NCBI RefSeq assembly: GCF_028453695.1
Contig: NC_135776.1
Location: 5,084,001 to 5,148,000 of the forward strand
DNA length: 64,000 bases
Direction of reading: 5' to 3'
Source: Augochlora pura
Taxonomy: Eukaryota > Arthropoda > Insecta > Hymenoptera > Halictidae
Positions 1-12,299 of this stretch are shown piece after piece (positions within the stretch are counted from its first letter, which is position 1; each line of letters starts with the position of its first letter). The position numbers were made by a program, and so were the translations under genes. The notes beneath the pieces were generated by a model. That model saw only the letters and a program-made list of their open reading frames with translations, was not told the origin of the DNA and did no database searches.

Positions 1-4
1 AAAT

Positions 5-208
5 TGTCTGGAATATTATTTATTATAAAGCATTTTTTAAAACAATTTTTTCTTTTCTAGAATGTTGTTTAAAATCGCTTTCAACCCTTTTCTAGAGGGG
101 TTACCTTACCTTTTGACTTTAGCTTCATCAGAAGTAGAACATAGTCTCATCAGAGCTTGTCTGGAACATTATTTACCATAAGGCATTTTTTAAAACAATT
201 TTTTCTTT
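5..208. repeat. Two-copy direct repeat, 153-bp spacing
   Basis: A block of about 53 bp starting TGTCTGGAA and ending AACAATTTTTTCTTTT occurs at 5-57 and again at 158-208 with few differences. The rest of the 153-bp unit is not obviously repeated. Confidence 0.75.
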
Positions 209-1270
209 TGACCCTCGAACAACCCCATGGAATTACCGGCAACCCTTCACATTTCTAAATAATTACTAAACAATAATTTCTAAATAAGTACTAAAACATT
301 AAGGTTTTCTTCGTCCTCATAACTCATACCCTACTTCATATTTTAAACTTTGAAAATAATAAATAATATATGAATTACTATTTCTAAAAAATAGAAAGGG
401 TTAAAATCTTCCCTAGAAGCTTCCTGACATATTTTTCTCCCCCACAATCATCCCTAAAATCTTGCACAATTAATTGTCAAAAACAAAGAAATTAAAAAAA
501 AATGCACTGCATCGACGTGATCAATTTATTCGCATTTTTACAAGAGTGCAATATATATATATTTAATACATTGTATATCATAAATTGCACCGGACGACAC
601 AGCGCAGCGATTAATCAGATACACGGTTGATCGATGAAGACATTTCACTCCGTAATAAATATAGAATTATCCGCGGTGTCAACTAATCTTAGCCCGATTA
701 AAAGAACTCGGTAAACGGTGTTGGGTATCTTTAATTGGTGATCGGACGCGATTAGATTACCGCGCCGCTCGTTAATAAACGTTAATTATCGGGCGCGAAG
801 TTATCGAACGGTGAAAACTCTCCCGGTGCTGCGGGAAGATTCAATTTATCGCTCGGAGGTAGGAAAACGTATGACGAACGGGCTTAATCATAATACGCGG
901 CCGTTCCGCGCGCACCTGTGTGATTTAATGGATCCATCCTCGTTCGCAGATTATATACACCGGAATGATACATGGTCCGTGCCCGGCAACATCGTTTATA
1001 TCCCCATCGTTTACGTAATACCGCTGTTACCCGATCGCCGTGGGGTAGACACTGACATATCCCAGCGCGCGCGATTCCGGCCGGAAGGCAGATCCCCGCG
1101 ATCTGCATAATCGAGGCCCGAAGTCCACGGTTTTCGATCGCTCATGCGCGCGCAACGTGTTATTTTCGCGCTGATCCGATCTGTGCTCACGGAAATTAAA
1201 ATGCACCGATTCGTTTTTTCACACGGAGTTTCCTGCATTCTGCGCCGCTGCCTTTCATTTTAACACGAGA
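209..1270. other. AT-rich sequence, then CpG-rich island, no gene
   Basis: From 209 to about 580 the sequence is AT-rich. From about 590 to 1,240 it is richer in CG dinucleotides, with scattered TTAAT motifs (for example GTTAATTATCGGGCG). Short open frames near 811-1,238 overlap on both strands and show no protein-family pattern. Nothing further is supported. Confidence 0.6.
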
Positions 1271-1274
1271 ATGA

Positions 1275-1545
1275 ACTTAATATTATTAATATTTAGTAAT
1301 TAATATTCCATATTTTTTAGATTTAATGTTTAATATTTTTCAGATCTTTTATATTTAATATTCCATATATAAGATTTTCAATATCCTTAATATTTAATAT
1401 TCTATATCCTATATTCCATATTTTTAATATTTAATATTCCATGTTTATAGTATTTAATATTCAATATTACTACTATTTAATATCCCATATTTATAATATT
1501 TAATATTCAATATTTTTAATATTTAATATACAGATCTGGTATAGG
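1275..1545. repeat. AT-rich tandem repeat (ATTTAATATTC type)
   Basis: Irregular repeats of TAATATTTAATATTCCATAT-like sequence, with units of about 12-24 bp, cover some 270 bp. Copies are diverged by small substitutions. Pure A/T composition makes an exact unit hard to fix. Confidence 0.75.
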
Positions 1546-2480
1546 TATATATAATTTCAATTTAAATTAGAAATTGCAATATAACATTTTATTAAAAACT
1601 AATATATTATATATTGTATGTTATTGACTATATTATCTACTATATTATCAAAGGATATTCACATTATTAATAAATATAAATTTATCAAAGAACATGCATC
1701 ATTAATAAACGTACATCATCAACGTACCCATATTATTAAAACATTTACATTATCAACAAACAATACCATCAAGATCATCCTTAAAATACCCGGTCAGAAA
1801 ATCCCAAAAGAAAAGACCAGATTCTCATCGAACCTCGATTCGCCACAATTGACTTTTAAATGTTTTATTTGCATAAAAATCCGCGGTTCAGCATCGCTGC
1901 AACAGCTACGCGATGAAAGCGCGAGCATTGGTAGGACATTTGCGTGCGGACACGGTTGCAACGCGCTGCTCGGCGAGAATCCGCCAGCGGAATCCGTAAA
2001 GTCCGGTGGTCGCGAATCGATTAGTCGCGAGAGCTTGTACAAAGAAATAAAGAGAGAGAGAGAGAGGATCCCGGGGATCTATCCCCGAGGAAGATCTATC
2101 AAGAGGTTTACGGGCAGGCGCCATGGATCGCTGACGATCCTTCCGTCCCCCTGACCTCCCCGCCGAGGAGATCCTCCTCGACATAAATTTGAATACGATT
2201 AAGGCGCGCGTTCGACACGCGATTTTGCGTGCGAAATCATATTTATTAACACGTACACCCCTTTACTTCTATACGGTAGATCCGATCTCACGGGGCTTCT
2301 TTCTTTTTATTGAATCCCGGCTACAATGATGCAATTTTCTATTCGCAAATTAGACGGCACCGCATTATCTCGCGCCGGGGACCTGAGCAAGTCTTCGCGT
2401 GCAACTTTCCGTTTCCGCGGGTTTCCCACAAATTAGACGCCGCTTTCGCTTTCTGGAAAATTTATTCCCGTGTCGTATAA
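1546..2480. other. Non-coding: A/C-rich valley end, then CpG-rich island
   Basis: The 1,550-1,790 part is AT-rich; 1,790-2,460 is GC-richer with a short (GA)n at 2,050-2,067. A TATAAAAG box lies at 2,476-2,483 without a convincing start or frame downstream. Open frames of 80-178 codons on both strands overlap and are not credible genes. Confidence 0.55.
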
Positions 2481-2554
2481 AAGCGTATTTGTTGTTGATG
2501 TTCGTATTTATATTTATATTAAATATTGGTATAATATGTCAGAAAAATAATAAT

Positions 2555-2765
2555 CATTTAAAGATGAATAGTATATAATATATAGTATAATAATATAATG
2601 TATAGTAAATGTATAATTGTACATAGTGAATAAAGTAATAGTAAATATATAGGAAGTATATAATGTAATATATATAATATGTAGTAAATATATAATACAA
2701 TATATAGTATAGAATATGTATAGTATTTACAATATATAGTATACCATAATATGGTATAATATTAA
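2555..2765. repeat. AT-rich TATAGTAAATATATAAT-type repeat
   Basis: About 200 bp of irregular repeats built from ATATAGTA and AATATATAAT. It lies in an AT-rich valley whose right-hand part (2,840-3,060) is A/C-rich on the plus strand. Confidence 0.65.
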
Positions 2766-3398
2766 TTGTACTTTATCATTAATATCTATATCTAATCGAC
2801 ATCGTTAATAATTGATAACAAGTGCTAACATAAGTATCTGTCAATAATATTAATTAATATCGTCATTTCCCTATTTTCAACAAATTTCAGTGCGTCTTAA
2901 ATACAAAAATTATAACAACAAATAGACCTCTCGTCACCAACAAAAATTTTCTTATCATACTCTCCGGCATAAAATAATTAATTTCAGTATAATTAAATAC
3001 CGACACTATAATCAATATAAATCACAGTCAACAATTAACCAGAAATTGTTAATAGTAATAACGCGATTTTTCCGCATAGCTTTGAACATTTGAAGCCGGT
3101 ATAAGCGACGTTATGTAACAATTCGGATAAATTAAAAACAGCTTCAATGAAATTGACGACAAACAATGCCGGCAATAGATCGATAACCGTGGTAACCGAG
3201 TGATAATGGTCGTAGAGGGTAGAGGGGGGTGTAAACTTGATACGTGTAAACTAAATTAAATTAATTAACAGGCACCCAACGATGCATCGAACATTAAAGT
3301 TCATGAAGGTGCATGGCAAATTAAAGTTCATTCGAGTGCATAACACTTCCTCTTAGCACCACGTTAACGTGATATTTATCGGGTGTGCATCTGGCGCA

Positions 3399-3435
3399 TA
3401 TAAATACCCGCGCTATCTTGATATCCTTCTCAGCA
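3399..3435 (+). promoter_or_regulatory. Candidate TATA-Inr core promoter
   Basis: TATAAATA at 3,399-3,406 is followed 33 bases later by TCAGCA (A at 3,432), similar to the insect initiator TCAGTT. The spacing is close to the usual 30-31. No gene is recognised downstream; the first ATG at 3,450 opens only nine codons. A (CT)n tract follows at about 3,500-3,622. Chance occurrence is quite possible. Confidence 0.25.
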
Positions 3436-3499
3436 CGGTTAAAGGAATAATGCGCCGGTATCGCAACACTATTGGCTAGCCGATACGCGCTCGCCTCTC

Positions 3500-3622
3500 T
3501 TTTTCTCTCTACATATATCTCTTTATCTCTAGCATCTCCCTATCTATTACTATCTCTCTCTATATTTCTCCCTCTCTCTCCGTCTGTCTATACATCTATC
3601 TCTCTCTCTCTCTCTCTCTCTC
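3500..3622. repeat. Polypyrimidine/(CT)n tract
   Basis: Interrupted CTCT and TATCT repeats ending in a clean (CT)n at about 3,599-3,622. Any open frame through it (Leu/Ser-rich) is an artefact of the repeat. Confidence 0.9.
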
Positions 3623-4830
3623 TAGTCTCCTCGATAATATCCGCCGCGCGAATACCAATTAGAAGACAATTAACGTAAACCAATTTTACGTATTACCGCG
3701 TCTGCGCCGCGAAAACATTATTCTGACACCGTGAGCGCGAAACATAATATTTGTTAATTCAGCAGACAAAAGCTAACGAACGATCCTATGGAACGCATCG
3801 CAAAATTTATATACGATTGTTAGCGGCCGTCTAGCGTCTAGACCGTCGACGAGTTTGGTTAATAACGATAAATATTCCGTTCTCGTGGGCGTTGCTCCTT
3901 TCATTCGGCGCGCGGCGGCGCATTCTTCCAGGTCTTTCGAGCTTTTAATTTCATGCGAATTTTCAAAGAGTCCGCGGCCTCGCTCCGGTTTATCTTAAAC
4001 GGTTCGCTGGATATTCCTAATAGAGATCCCGTAACGAGATTCGATGATAACTTTGTGCTTTCGTATAATGCGACCGCTAATTTCGTGCGCTGAACGCACC
4101 GGCGAGTAAGTAACCTTTCGTATGAAGAGAAGATGCTACTGGCAGATACGTTTGTGCAGGCTACGATGATTCTATGGCGATTTTATTTTGCACCTCGCGT
4201 ATTATCGTTCGCCGTTTTTTTTTTTTATTGAGATCGTTTTTCCGGGGAAGTTAGATTAGAATGAGTGTAGATAGAAGTCGGTGTACAGTGTGTGTCGTTT
4301 GATGTGTGATAAAGAATACGAAGAATTGTAATTATTTTGTTTTAGGTAAATATTATTTTAAAGAGTCAGAGATTTGAATTATTGGGAATAGAATTTAATA
4401 TGAATAATTTAGTAATTTGGTGTTGTAGTACAGAGAGGAGATTATTGTTGTAATATTAGTAAAATTATGTTTTTGGAAAATATTTATTATAATATGTTAT
4501 GTAGAGGTATATCATGGAGATTATTGTATTATATATTACATTATCATAGTATATTTTTACAGGTATTATTATACAATGTTATTGTAATATATATGATAGA
4601 TATTGTTATACTATATTATCGTAACATGTATGATAGATGTTATCACGTTATGTTATTATAATATATATTACAGAGACTAATATATTACATATTATATTAT
4701 TATAACATATATTACAGACATTACTATATTTTGTATTATATTATTATAACATATATCACAAACATAACTATATTATACATTATATTCAAATTTTATATTA
4801 TATCACCTTTTACACGTATATTAAAAAGTG
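3623..4830. other. Non-coding: CpG-rich segment, then AT-rich valley
   Basis: 3,690-4,200 is moderately CpG-rich. 4,230-4,460 is G/T-rich on the plus strand, then 4,480-4,800 is a loose TATTATATTATAACATAT repeat with A/C bias. No coding signal, RNA gene or element end was found. Confidence 0.6.
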
Positions 4831-4839
4831 AGAAGAAAA

Positions 4840-5680
4840 GTAAAGAAAAAATCGCGGGAGCGTTATGGATGACACGCCGACTCCCGATCGGCGACATTCG
4901 CCGCAGCCGGTTGATAAAGTTCGATATCGTAAATCGGCGCAGGTGAAACGAGCCGTCACCGTCTGGCAAGCTCACCGCGGCACGGTCTCCCGCGCGAATC
5001 GCTGCTTCAAATCGGTGTGAACCGAAACGCGCACGCTCGGTTCAACCAGCTCGGATTCTCTCGCTCGCCGTTCGCGCCGTTTCTCTACTAGCGTCGGCTC
5101 TCGGCTCTGCTCGCTCGCGCCACCGCGAGAAGAAGAAGAGTCTCTCGTCCCCCTTGTATAAGCAGCAGTAGTGGGCCCTCTGTGAGCGCGAGCGCGCGCG
5201 CGCGCGCTTGCGGCACGGTGGCAGGGGCAGAAATCGTGTGAGATCGGGGAGAACGATAAATCGCTCTCTTACCAATAAAGTTCGTTACCTCGTTGGAACA
5301 CGCAGGCCCCGTGTAACGAAGGAGAAACGTCAAATTAAGTGAATTACGTGCATAATTACGATGCGTGCGTTTATCGCGCATCGACAAACATTCGTAATAC
5401 GGGGTTTGCCGCCTGCGGCGGTCGCAGATACCAACGGTGGGACCAGCACGAACTCGCGTCTACGGTGATCCCCCTTGCTTTTCTATTGGCCGCCGTTAAG
5501 GGAACCGTGGAACAACGTGGATCCAGAACGATCCGCGGCCGCGCGTTCACGTTGCGTGTGAGAAAGGCCCTTTGTTCCACCTGTTGGAAAGAAAACGGGA
5601 ACACAAAATACACACCGTCGCTCGCTCGCCACTCCCCGCCCCCATCCCTGTAACCATCGACGTAATTTGCTGTAAACAGT
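4840..5680. other. CpG-rich island, no recognised gene
   Basis: Contains a CG-alternating run near 5,185-5,210, TCGCTCG-rich stretches and a TATAAG at about 5,157-5,162. Overlapping open frames of 77-104 codons lie on both strands, typical of GC-rich non-coding DNA. It could be a promoter-type island, but no transcript feature supports this. Confidence 0.5.
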
Positions 5681-6009
5681 ATGTTGGTAATCTACCAAAG
5701 TTGATAGGTTAACACCTTGCCGTACCATTTATGCAATACATTGCCATACCTTTACAGTTAGAATGACTGGAATTCTTTCAATTAAAACAATTTTCAAGAT
5801 GGCAGATGACAATTTTTATTTGATGTAAATTTTTGTTGGCATTAATGAATATCTTGGCCGATTTGTTATTTTATGATTTTTAATATTTTAAGAAATATAA
5901 GAGTAACCGATGGGATTAACAAGATCAAAGCAGAGTTACTTTGACTCAAATTAAAAGTCAAAATAAAGATTACTGCGCGTTTAGTATAAATAATGAATAC
6001 TATTTAAAT

Positions 6010-6245
6010 GTGTGATCATGAGCCCCGGGGCCAATAAACTCCGCCCCGGGATGATAGGACCCGCCTCTCACTGATATACCCGCCTCCTAGTTGGAAGGTC
6101 CCTCCTCCTGGTCAATAGGATCCCTGCCTTTTTTGGTATAAGTCCTTACCAACAAGGCATAGGCTCGGCCCTGGCGTATAGACTTGAACTCAGGGCCAAT
6201 AGGCTCCGCCTCCTGGCCAATAGGTCCCGCCTCTTGGCCATTACC
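6010..6245. repeat. CCAAT / GC-box array with ~21-bp units
   Basis: A series of degenerate units combining GGCCAATAGG with CCGCCTC or CCCGCCTC. The clearest two are adjacent at about 6,195-6,240, exactly 21 bp apart. Earlier units at 6,024-6,120 carry CCAATAAACTCCGCCC, GACCCGCCTC and TCAATAGGATCC. CCAAT is the NF-Y core and CCGCC resembles an Sp1/KLF box, so it may be promoter-like or just a GC-rich minisatellite. GC content contrasts sharply with the AT-rich flanks. Confidence 0.6.
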
Positions 6246-7204
6246 ATCCCTTCGACTTTTAATATAGAGCTCCTAGAGTTTAAATCTTCCCACTTCGCTA
6301 TTAATTTTCAATCTCCTCGCGTCATCTAAGCTCGCATTAATTAAATAAATTATCTCTTAAACAAAGCTACGAATTGTGCCCTAAACCCTAATTCAAGCAA
6401 CCTCTGATCCCCTCCATTTACAAATTGCAGCAATTTCCCTCTCAACCACATCGTTGCAAAAATAAATAATTATCTCATCATTCCGAAAAACTTAAACAAA
6501 CTATCCCATAACGGCAACTGTTGCGCATCGACGCCAGGTTAAACCAAAGACCGAAGCAGCCGAGCTGCATAGACCGCGGTGATCGCGCGAGCGAGCCGTT
6601 TGTGGGAAAGGCGAGGTACGGTCGACGGTTTCTTTCTCGTTATTTCATAATGCGTCTTATGGCGACGTGTTGTTCGTGCGGCCATCCGCATATCGATTGG
6701 GTTTCCATTTATAAACCATCGATGTGTTTCCTGAGTTTCACCTTACGACGGGGGCCGAAGAGAGGTGGGCCCCCGCGGGTGCCGCGCCGCTCGGGTCTCT
6801 GCGAGTCACCACGACGGCCTGGGTCTGGTTCGCAAGCGCGCGGGCATGGCAGGCCGGGCGATGAATATCTATGGGGTATGCAAAGTATTTCGTGTTCCCC
6901 ATAACAAGCACCTCATTGACCCATTGCACGCCCGGTATTACTATTGTCTACACGGCCGGTGCATGGTATCGGTTTACCTGGTGGGTGGGCATCGGAATCT
7001 GAGACGGTTACGACTTTCCCCGGTGGCTACAACGATTCTGATCGATTCCCCTCGCGCGTACCACTACGGACAACCTTCGATTCCTCCTTCTGTTGGCGTT
7101 ACCATTGCTCCCCTTACTGCATACCGAGTCCGAGACCACGGCCACGGGAAATACAGATTCGTGCTACTTTGTTGCCTTATCGGTGAATAATTACGTTGCA
7201 GAGA
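6246..7204. other. A/C-rich valley end and CpG-rich island, no gene
   Basis: 6,280-6,510 is strongly A/C-biased with no frames. 6,520-7,190 is CpG-rich and carries overlapping open frames (6,521-6,904; 6,765-7,190) in several registers. None shows a protein motif or a consistent splice pattern. Confidence 0.5.
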
Positions 7205-7545
7205 CACGTTATTGGACGATTTTAAGCGGCGGTGAATTTGAATGCAGTCACTTCGGATTTATATTTGTTATATGATATTTATTTTTGTATGGTAATTATC
7301 TTGGAAGCTATGGGGACTTTGTAGAACCATAGGAAAAATTATCAGGGCACTTACATTATTTTTAGTTTGAGATGCTACTGGACGATTTTATGCGGCGATG
7401 ATTTTGCGTGCAGTCTCTTCGCATTTATATTATTATTATTATTTGTTATATAATATTTATTTTTGTATGATATTTTTCTTGAGACCTATGGGGACATTGG
7501 GGAACCTTAGGAAAAAATTGTCAGGTTATTTACATGATTTTAGTA
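7205..7545. repeat. Tandem duplication of a ~166-178 bp unit
   Basis: Two copies in direct orientation. Paired landmarks are TTGGACGATTTTAAGCGGC (7,212) with CTGGACGATTTTATGCGGC (7,378), and CTATGGGGAC (7,308) with CTATGGGGAC (7,486). The second copy has an extra TTA run. Divergence is roughly 15-20% by eye. Confidence 0.85.
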
Positions 7546-9479
7546 GATGTTTTTTCACCTTCTTCCAGGTGTGTTAAGTGGATGTTCGTTTTCCTAGGTG
7601 TTCTGGCATTGTTACTTTTCTTTGATGACTTTGATCTATTAATTTCCATATTATATATAATATATGCACTTGGCGACAAGAATGTATCGGGTACGTTTGT
7701 TATGTAATTTAAAGCTTAATTTCATTTTATATACATCAGAGAATATTTATATTATAGCAGACTGTTGGTATTTTCTGTTTCGTTTCTTTGCAACGAGTGA
7801 AGAAATTTGGAAATCATTTCTAAGTTCAACGCAATAAAATTATCTATATTGCACTCATATATCGCTTATATTATACTCATATATCACTCATATTATATTC
7901 ATACATTATTCATATTATATTTATATATTATTCATATTAATATAGTAATTTAGCCATTACAGTAACTATACATTACTCAGCCATTTAATTCAATTTTAAT
8001 CACCTCCACTTCAAGTAAGCATAGCCCTACGCATTTACAACATTATCTATACCTAAATTACACTGCGTCGATCTTTTACATTGCGACAAGAGCAATAATT
8101 ACAGTCTGAACAAAGTCTCCTACAAACAACCATCTTCCTAATTTCGCCGAAAAATGATCTCGCGAGCGGAAGTTTCCCGCCAATTTGAGCCGCCACCGAT
8201 AGCTCGCGATAATTGCGATTTCGCGGAAGGCCGCGCACAGGCCCCGATGGCGGAAGGGGATCATAGATCGGGCCCGATCGTGGAGGTAATTGCGAAGGGT
8301 GAAGCGTCGCGTTATCGGACACACGCGTGCAAGCAACAAAGCGGCGGCGGCGGCGGCGTCGGCATTCCGGCCGGCGATCGTCGGGGTTCGACTCCTGCCG
8401 TTTCTATCGCGGCCGGATCTCTCGTTGGCCACGCACGACAATACAGGCCGGAATACTACTCGCGCGGCGTCTACCTGTCATTCGGCGCATTATACGCTTC
8501 CAGATGCATCAGCGCTCCCGGCTGGGAAACTCGGGCCGGGCCTGCCGTGGGGGCCTTACGCGGGGCCGGGCACACCGGCCTCCGGCCAGATCTAAAATCG
8601 CTATTGCAGTCAACGAGGTGCTTACCGTTTCGCAGCGGGAGTAAACGGTCTGCTTAAGGCACACGTACGACCTGCACGAGAAGCGAACGAGCAACGTAAC
8701 GCGGTGATAAGATCCTCCGCGGCGAAGAAAAACCGTGGAACACGGGAACGACGAGGAAGAGGAGGAAGAGGAAGAGGAGGGGGGGATACCCGGTGCTACG
8801 GTTGGGGGGAGGAAGAAGAATGTATGCGCTGCGGTACGTGCGCGAGAGGTGTGCGAGAGGTGTACAGGACATCGGTGGCGAAGTTATAGAAAAGGAAGAA
8901 GGATTCGTGGTGGAAGGATTCGCAGCGAGATCCGCTGTGAAGGTGTGTATGAAGCAAGGATGCAGGAGAGAGAAGTTGCGTGGATGACGAAGGGGTAGGA
9001 TCGCCGAGGGTTGTTTCATTTAATTAGTTATTCTTGTATTTGAGTGAGGAAATGATTTGATAGAGGAGAAGAAATAAAAAGGAAGAGATTTTAGCTCTAT
9101 GTTAAGAAAATCAACGAATAAAATAGATAATGTTAAATGAAGAAAATCAACAAATGAAATAGATACTGATAAATTTTTAGGAATTAGTCGTTTCGAGAGA
9201 TTTTATTATATTTACGCCATATAGCAGTATATTGTAGATTTTATTATATTACATATAATACAGATATATGATGGTATATACTATAATTTATTATATATAT
9301 ATCTAATTTAATTGATTTAATATATAATAAATTTTTAGGAATTGGTCGTTTCGAGATATTGTATTATATTTATATTATACAGCAATATACTATATAAATT
9401 TCATTATATTATATTATTATAATATATATTCTACAAGTATATGATATTATAAAGAACGTAAAAGAAGGAGTCATTGCGA
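7546..9479. other. AT-rich valley, CpG/GA-rich island, AT-rich valley
   Basis: 7,550-7,780 is G/T-biased and 7,850-8,140 A/C-biased. 8,150-9,000 is CpG-rich with a GCG run (8,340-8,358) and a GAGGAA purine stretch (8,745-8,825). Overlapping frames there give low-complexity Arg/Gly/Glu peptides. 9,010-9,470 is AT-rich with an imperfect ~150-bp duplication carrying GGAATT-GTCGTTTCGAGA at 9,179 and 9,337. Confidence 0.55.
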
Positions 9480-9895
9480 CTTGAAATAGACTAGATGAAA
9501 TAGAAATTATAAGATAGCATTTCAATGAAACAGAAACTGTAGTGCTGAACCAGAATGAAAAATATTATATAAATGAGTACAAAAACTGCAGTCATGGGCC
9601 TAGATAAAGTAGAAGCTATAAAATATAATACAAATGAATATAGATACTGTAGCCATGGACCTAGACAAACTAAAAACTATAAAAACATATAAAATATGAT
9701 ACGAATAAAACAGAAGCTTATCCACGAACCTAGACGAAGCAGAAGCTATGAAATATGATATAAATGAAGCAGAAATTGCATTGATGCACCTGGATGAAGT
9801 AGAAGCCATAAAATAGCATATAAATGAATACAGAAACTGCAGCCAAGGACTTAGGCAAAGTAGAAGCTATAAAATAGCACGCAAATGAAACAGGT
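9480..9895. repeat. Tandem repeat, ~60-61 bp unit, about 6-7 copies
   Basis: Repeat landmarks CCTAGAYRAAG start at 9,599, 9,660, 9,729, 9,789 and about 9,850, giving spacings of 61, 69, 60 and 61. Each unit contains AAGCTATAAAATA, AAATGAA and ACTGCAG/ACTGTAG. Copies are 10-20% diverged, with one ~9-bp insertion. The reverse-strand peptides repeat with ~20-residue periodicity only because of the DNA repeat. Confidence 0.85.
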
Positions 9896-12299
9896 ATAAT
9901 AACTTAAACAAATATAGTGAACCCAGAAAAAGCAGACGTTTTTACCATAACCTAGAAAACCGAATCCCGCTTCTCCCGATTCAAATAAACCAGACCAAAT
10001 GTGAAACAAACGTCGTCGCAGTCGCAGTCGCAAGGTGCGAAGATTGAATCGAAATAACGGCGTTAAAGTGGTCGTAGACCGATCGTAGGTAGCAAAAGGG
10101 CGTCCCCGAAGAAGACGGCAAAGCCCGTGGAAGGACAAAAGAGCAAAGGAGTACGCAGGCGCGCGCGCGAAACGCTCGCGTGCGGTTCTCGAGAGTAGAG
10201 ATTCGCCCGCTTCCTGCCTCTATGCTAATGACGCGACGGGCCCCCCCTATCCTTCTCTTCCTCTTCCCCCCCGCCCCACCCGGTTTAACCTTTCGCCGGG
10301 CCTGCCCGGGTCCCACAAGCACCGTTCGCAAAGGGACGGGGGTCCCCCCTCCCCCCGAGGTCCGTGGCGAGGGAGGGAAGGGAACATATGGAGCATCGGA
10401 TCGCGCGCGCGGGTTAGCGTGCGCATTCGCAATGTATCATGAAAAAGGCTGGCAAACCGGGGAGGAGGAAGGAGGAGGAGGAAGGAGGAGGAGGAGGAGG
10501 AGACGACCCGTAACCGTTCTCTCGTGGCGTCTCTCGTTCGGTGGGGCCCCGGCCTCGCTTCCTATCGGTCCCAGAATCGACTCGCGTAATTGGCCGCCTA
10601 AGAACGTACGATATTGCACCATGCAAATGCATCCGCCACGGGCAAATAAAACGCAGCGACACGTACACGTACGTGTGCACACACGGATATATATATACAC
10701 ACGCATGCTACACCGGGCTACAGGCTGACCCGGGAACAACGCACCGTGCACAATGCGTTCGCCGCGTCGGGCCCGGGCCCAACCGGGGCCCCTCTTTCCT
10801 GCGCAAACTGGCCGCGTGAGATCGTCCGGCTCCATTCACGACCTTTCTCCTGCCTGTTCCCTTTTTTTTCTTTACTGCCGGCCAAGCTTACGCTTACCCG
10901 CGCTTTTTCGCGTCCATGGATGACTCTCCTCGGCGAGGATTTAACCCGTTCCCGATGCGCCTCCTGTTTCCGAAGACGCGGTCGTCGCTAACTCGGTAAG
11001 TTCGAGAGACGCGAGATCGACGCTTTGCACTGTAATCGATATATTGATTCGAGAAAATTGCCTCGCCCTGCTATCTCACTTGGTCGAAAAAGGGTTAAAT
11101 TTATACATAGGTATCATGCCGGTAGTAATTTTTTCACTGAGCAAATAGTAATCCATAACACGCAAGATTTAGCAGGAGACAGAAAATATATTAACCCTTA
11201 AACTTCAGACATATGTAGCACAATAATATAAAAATAATAAGTACAAAAATAAATATAAAAATTCTATATAAAAATGAAAAAAGATATTCAATACAGTGGC
11301 AAAGAATATACTTAAGGCCGCAAATGTTTATCATCCTCATTTCGAATGTTCAATCTCTAACGAACGAAACATATTGTTTATACCGCAACAAAAGAACGCG
11401 TCGATGAGATCTCGTTATCTCTAATCATTAATCTCCCGTCCACTAATCACACCCCGTTGAAAGAATGTAGGCAGCACCGTGGCCCAGCTTTTTCATCGCG
11501 GCAGCTTTTCAGTACGTTCCGCGGCGCATCCGTGTTCAGCATGCGATGGTTTTGCATCGGGTATGAAATGCAGAGCTAAACGCTAGTTCCATCGCCGGTG
11601 TGTCAGAGCACATCATTTAGCACATACCTAAACCGCGATTCCATCGGGCTGGTTAATATTAATCCGACGACTCTGTTGTAATTTACGGTCGGGCTTTCAA
11701 TTAACGTCGAAAGCAGAGCGCGATTAACATCGGCGGTGTATGATTAAATATTTAAATGGCATCTAGGCCGCGGTTCTGATTGATACCGAGCCACCGCCGT
11801 AGAATTTAAACTGAAAAATAGATACTCCCTTAATAATCGCTCGCGCCAGACAATGCCGCGGAATAACGAGCAAACAGAAACGTATACAGACACAGACACG
11901 GATACATATATAATCTGCCGGTCGGATCGTTAGCATAGCGGAAGCACGAATTTCAAAGCGCACGCGAGTACCGCGCCAGCAATTATATAGATTGTATATA
12001 AATATATATAATTATTCGAGTTATCGGCGGATCGAGATCCGCTATCGCGATCGCGCGAGATCTTTTGGCTTCAACGGAGCTTGGCATTAACAGTGGACTC
12101 GATGAAATCGTCGAGGTTCGGGCTTCCAAGGATCTTTCTTTCCGTTTCGATTTCTTTATTCGGACACGGCTCTCGTTCGCCTACAATTAAACGCCGCGTT
12201 TAATTGCTTCCCTTGAATTTCATTGGTTACGATATAAATACCCCGGGGAAGTTGCACTCGGTCGACGGTGAATAAAACGGCGAGCAAAAATCGTACTTC
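9896..12299. other. CpG-rich island, AT-rich valley, mixed non-coding DNA
   Basis: 9,960-11,000 is very GC-rich with GGGCCC palindromes (10,545; 10,770-10,795), a GGAGGA purine run (10,460-10,502) and many overlapping frames but no protein pattern. 11,080-11,400 is AT-rich. 11,450-12,290 is mixed and includes TATAAATA at 12,233-12,240, eleven bases after an inverted CCAAT box. No gene identified. Confidence 0.55.

Noticed and set aside
8390..8412. GGGTTCGACTCC resembling a tRNA B box
   Set aside because: The bases around it do not form a five-pair T stem, and no matching acceptor or anticodon arm is present upstream.
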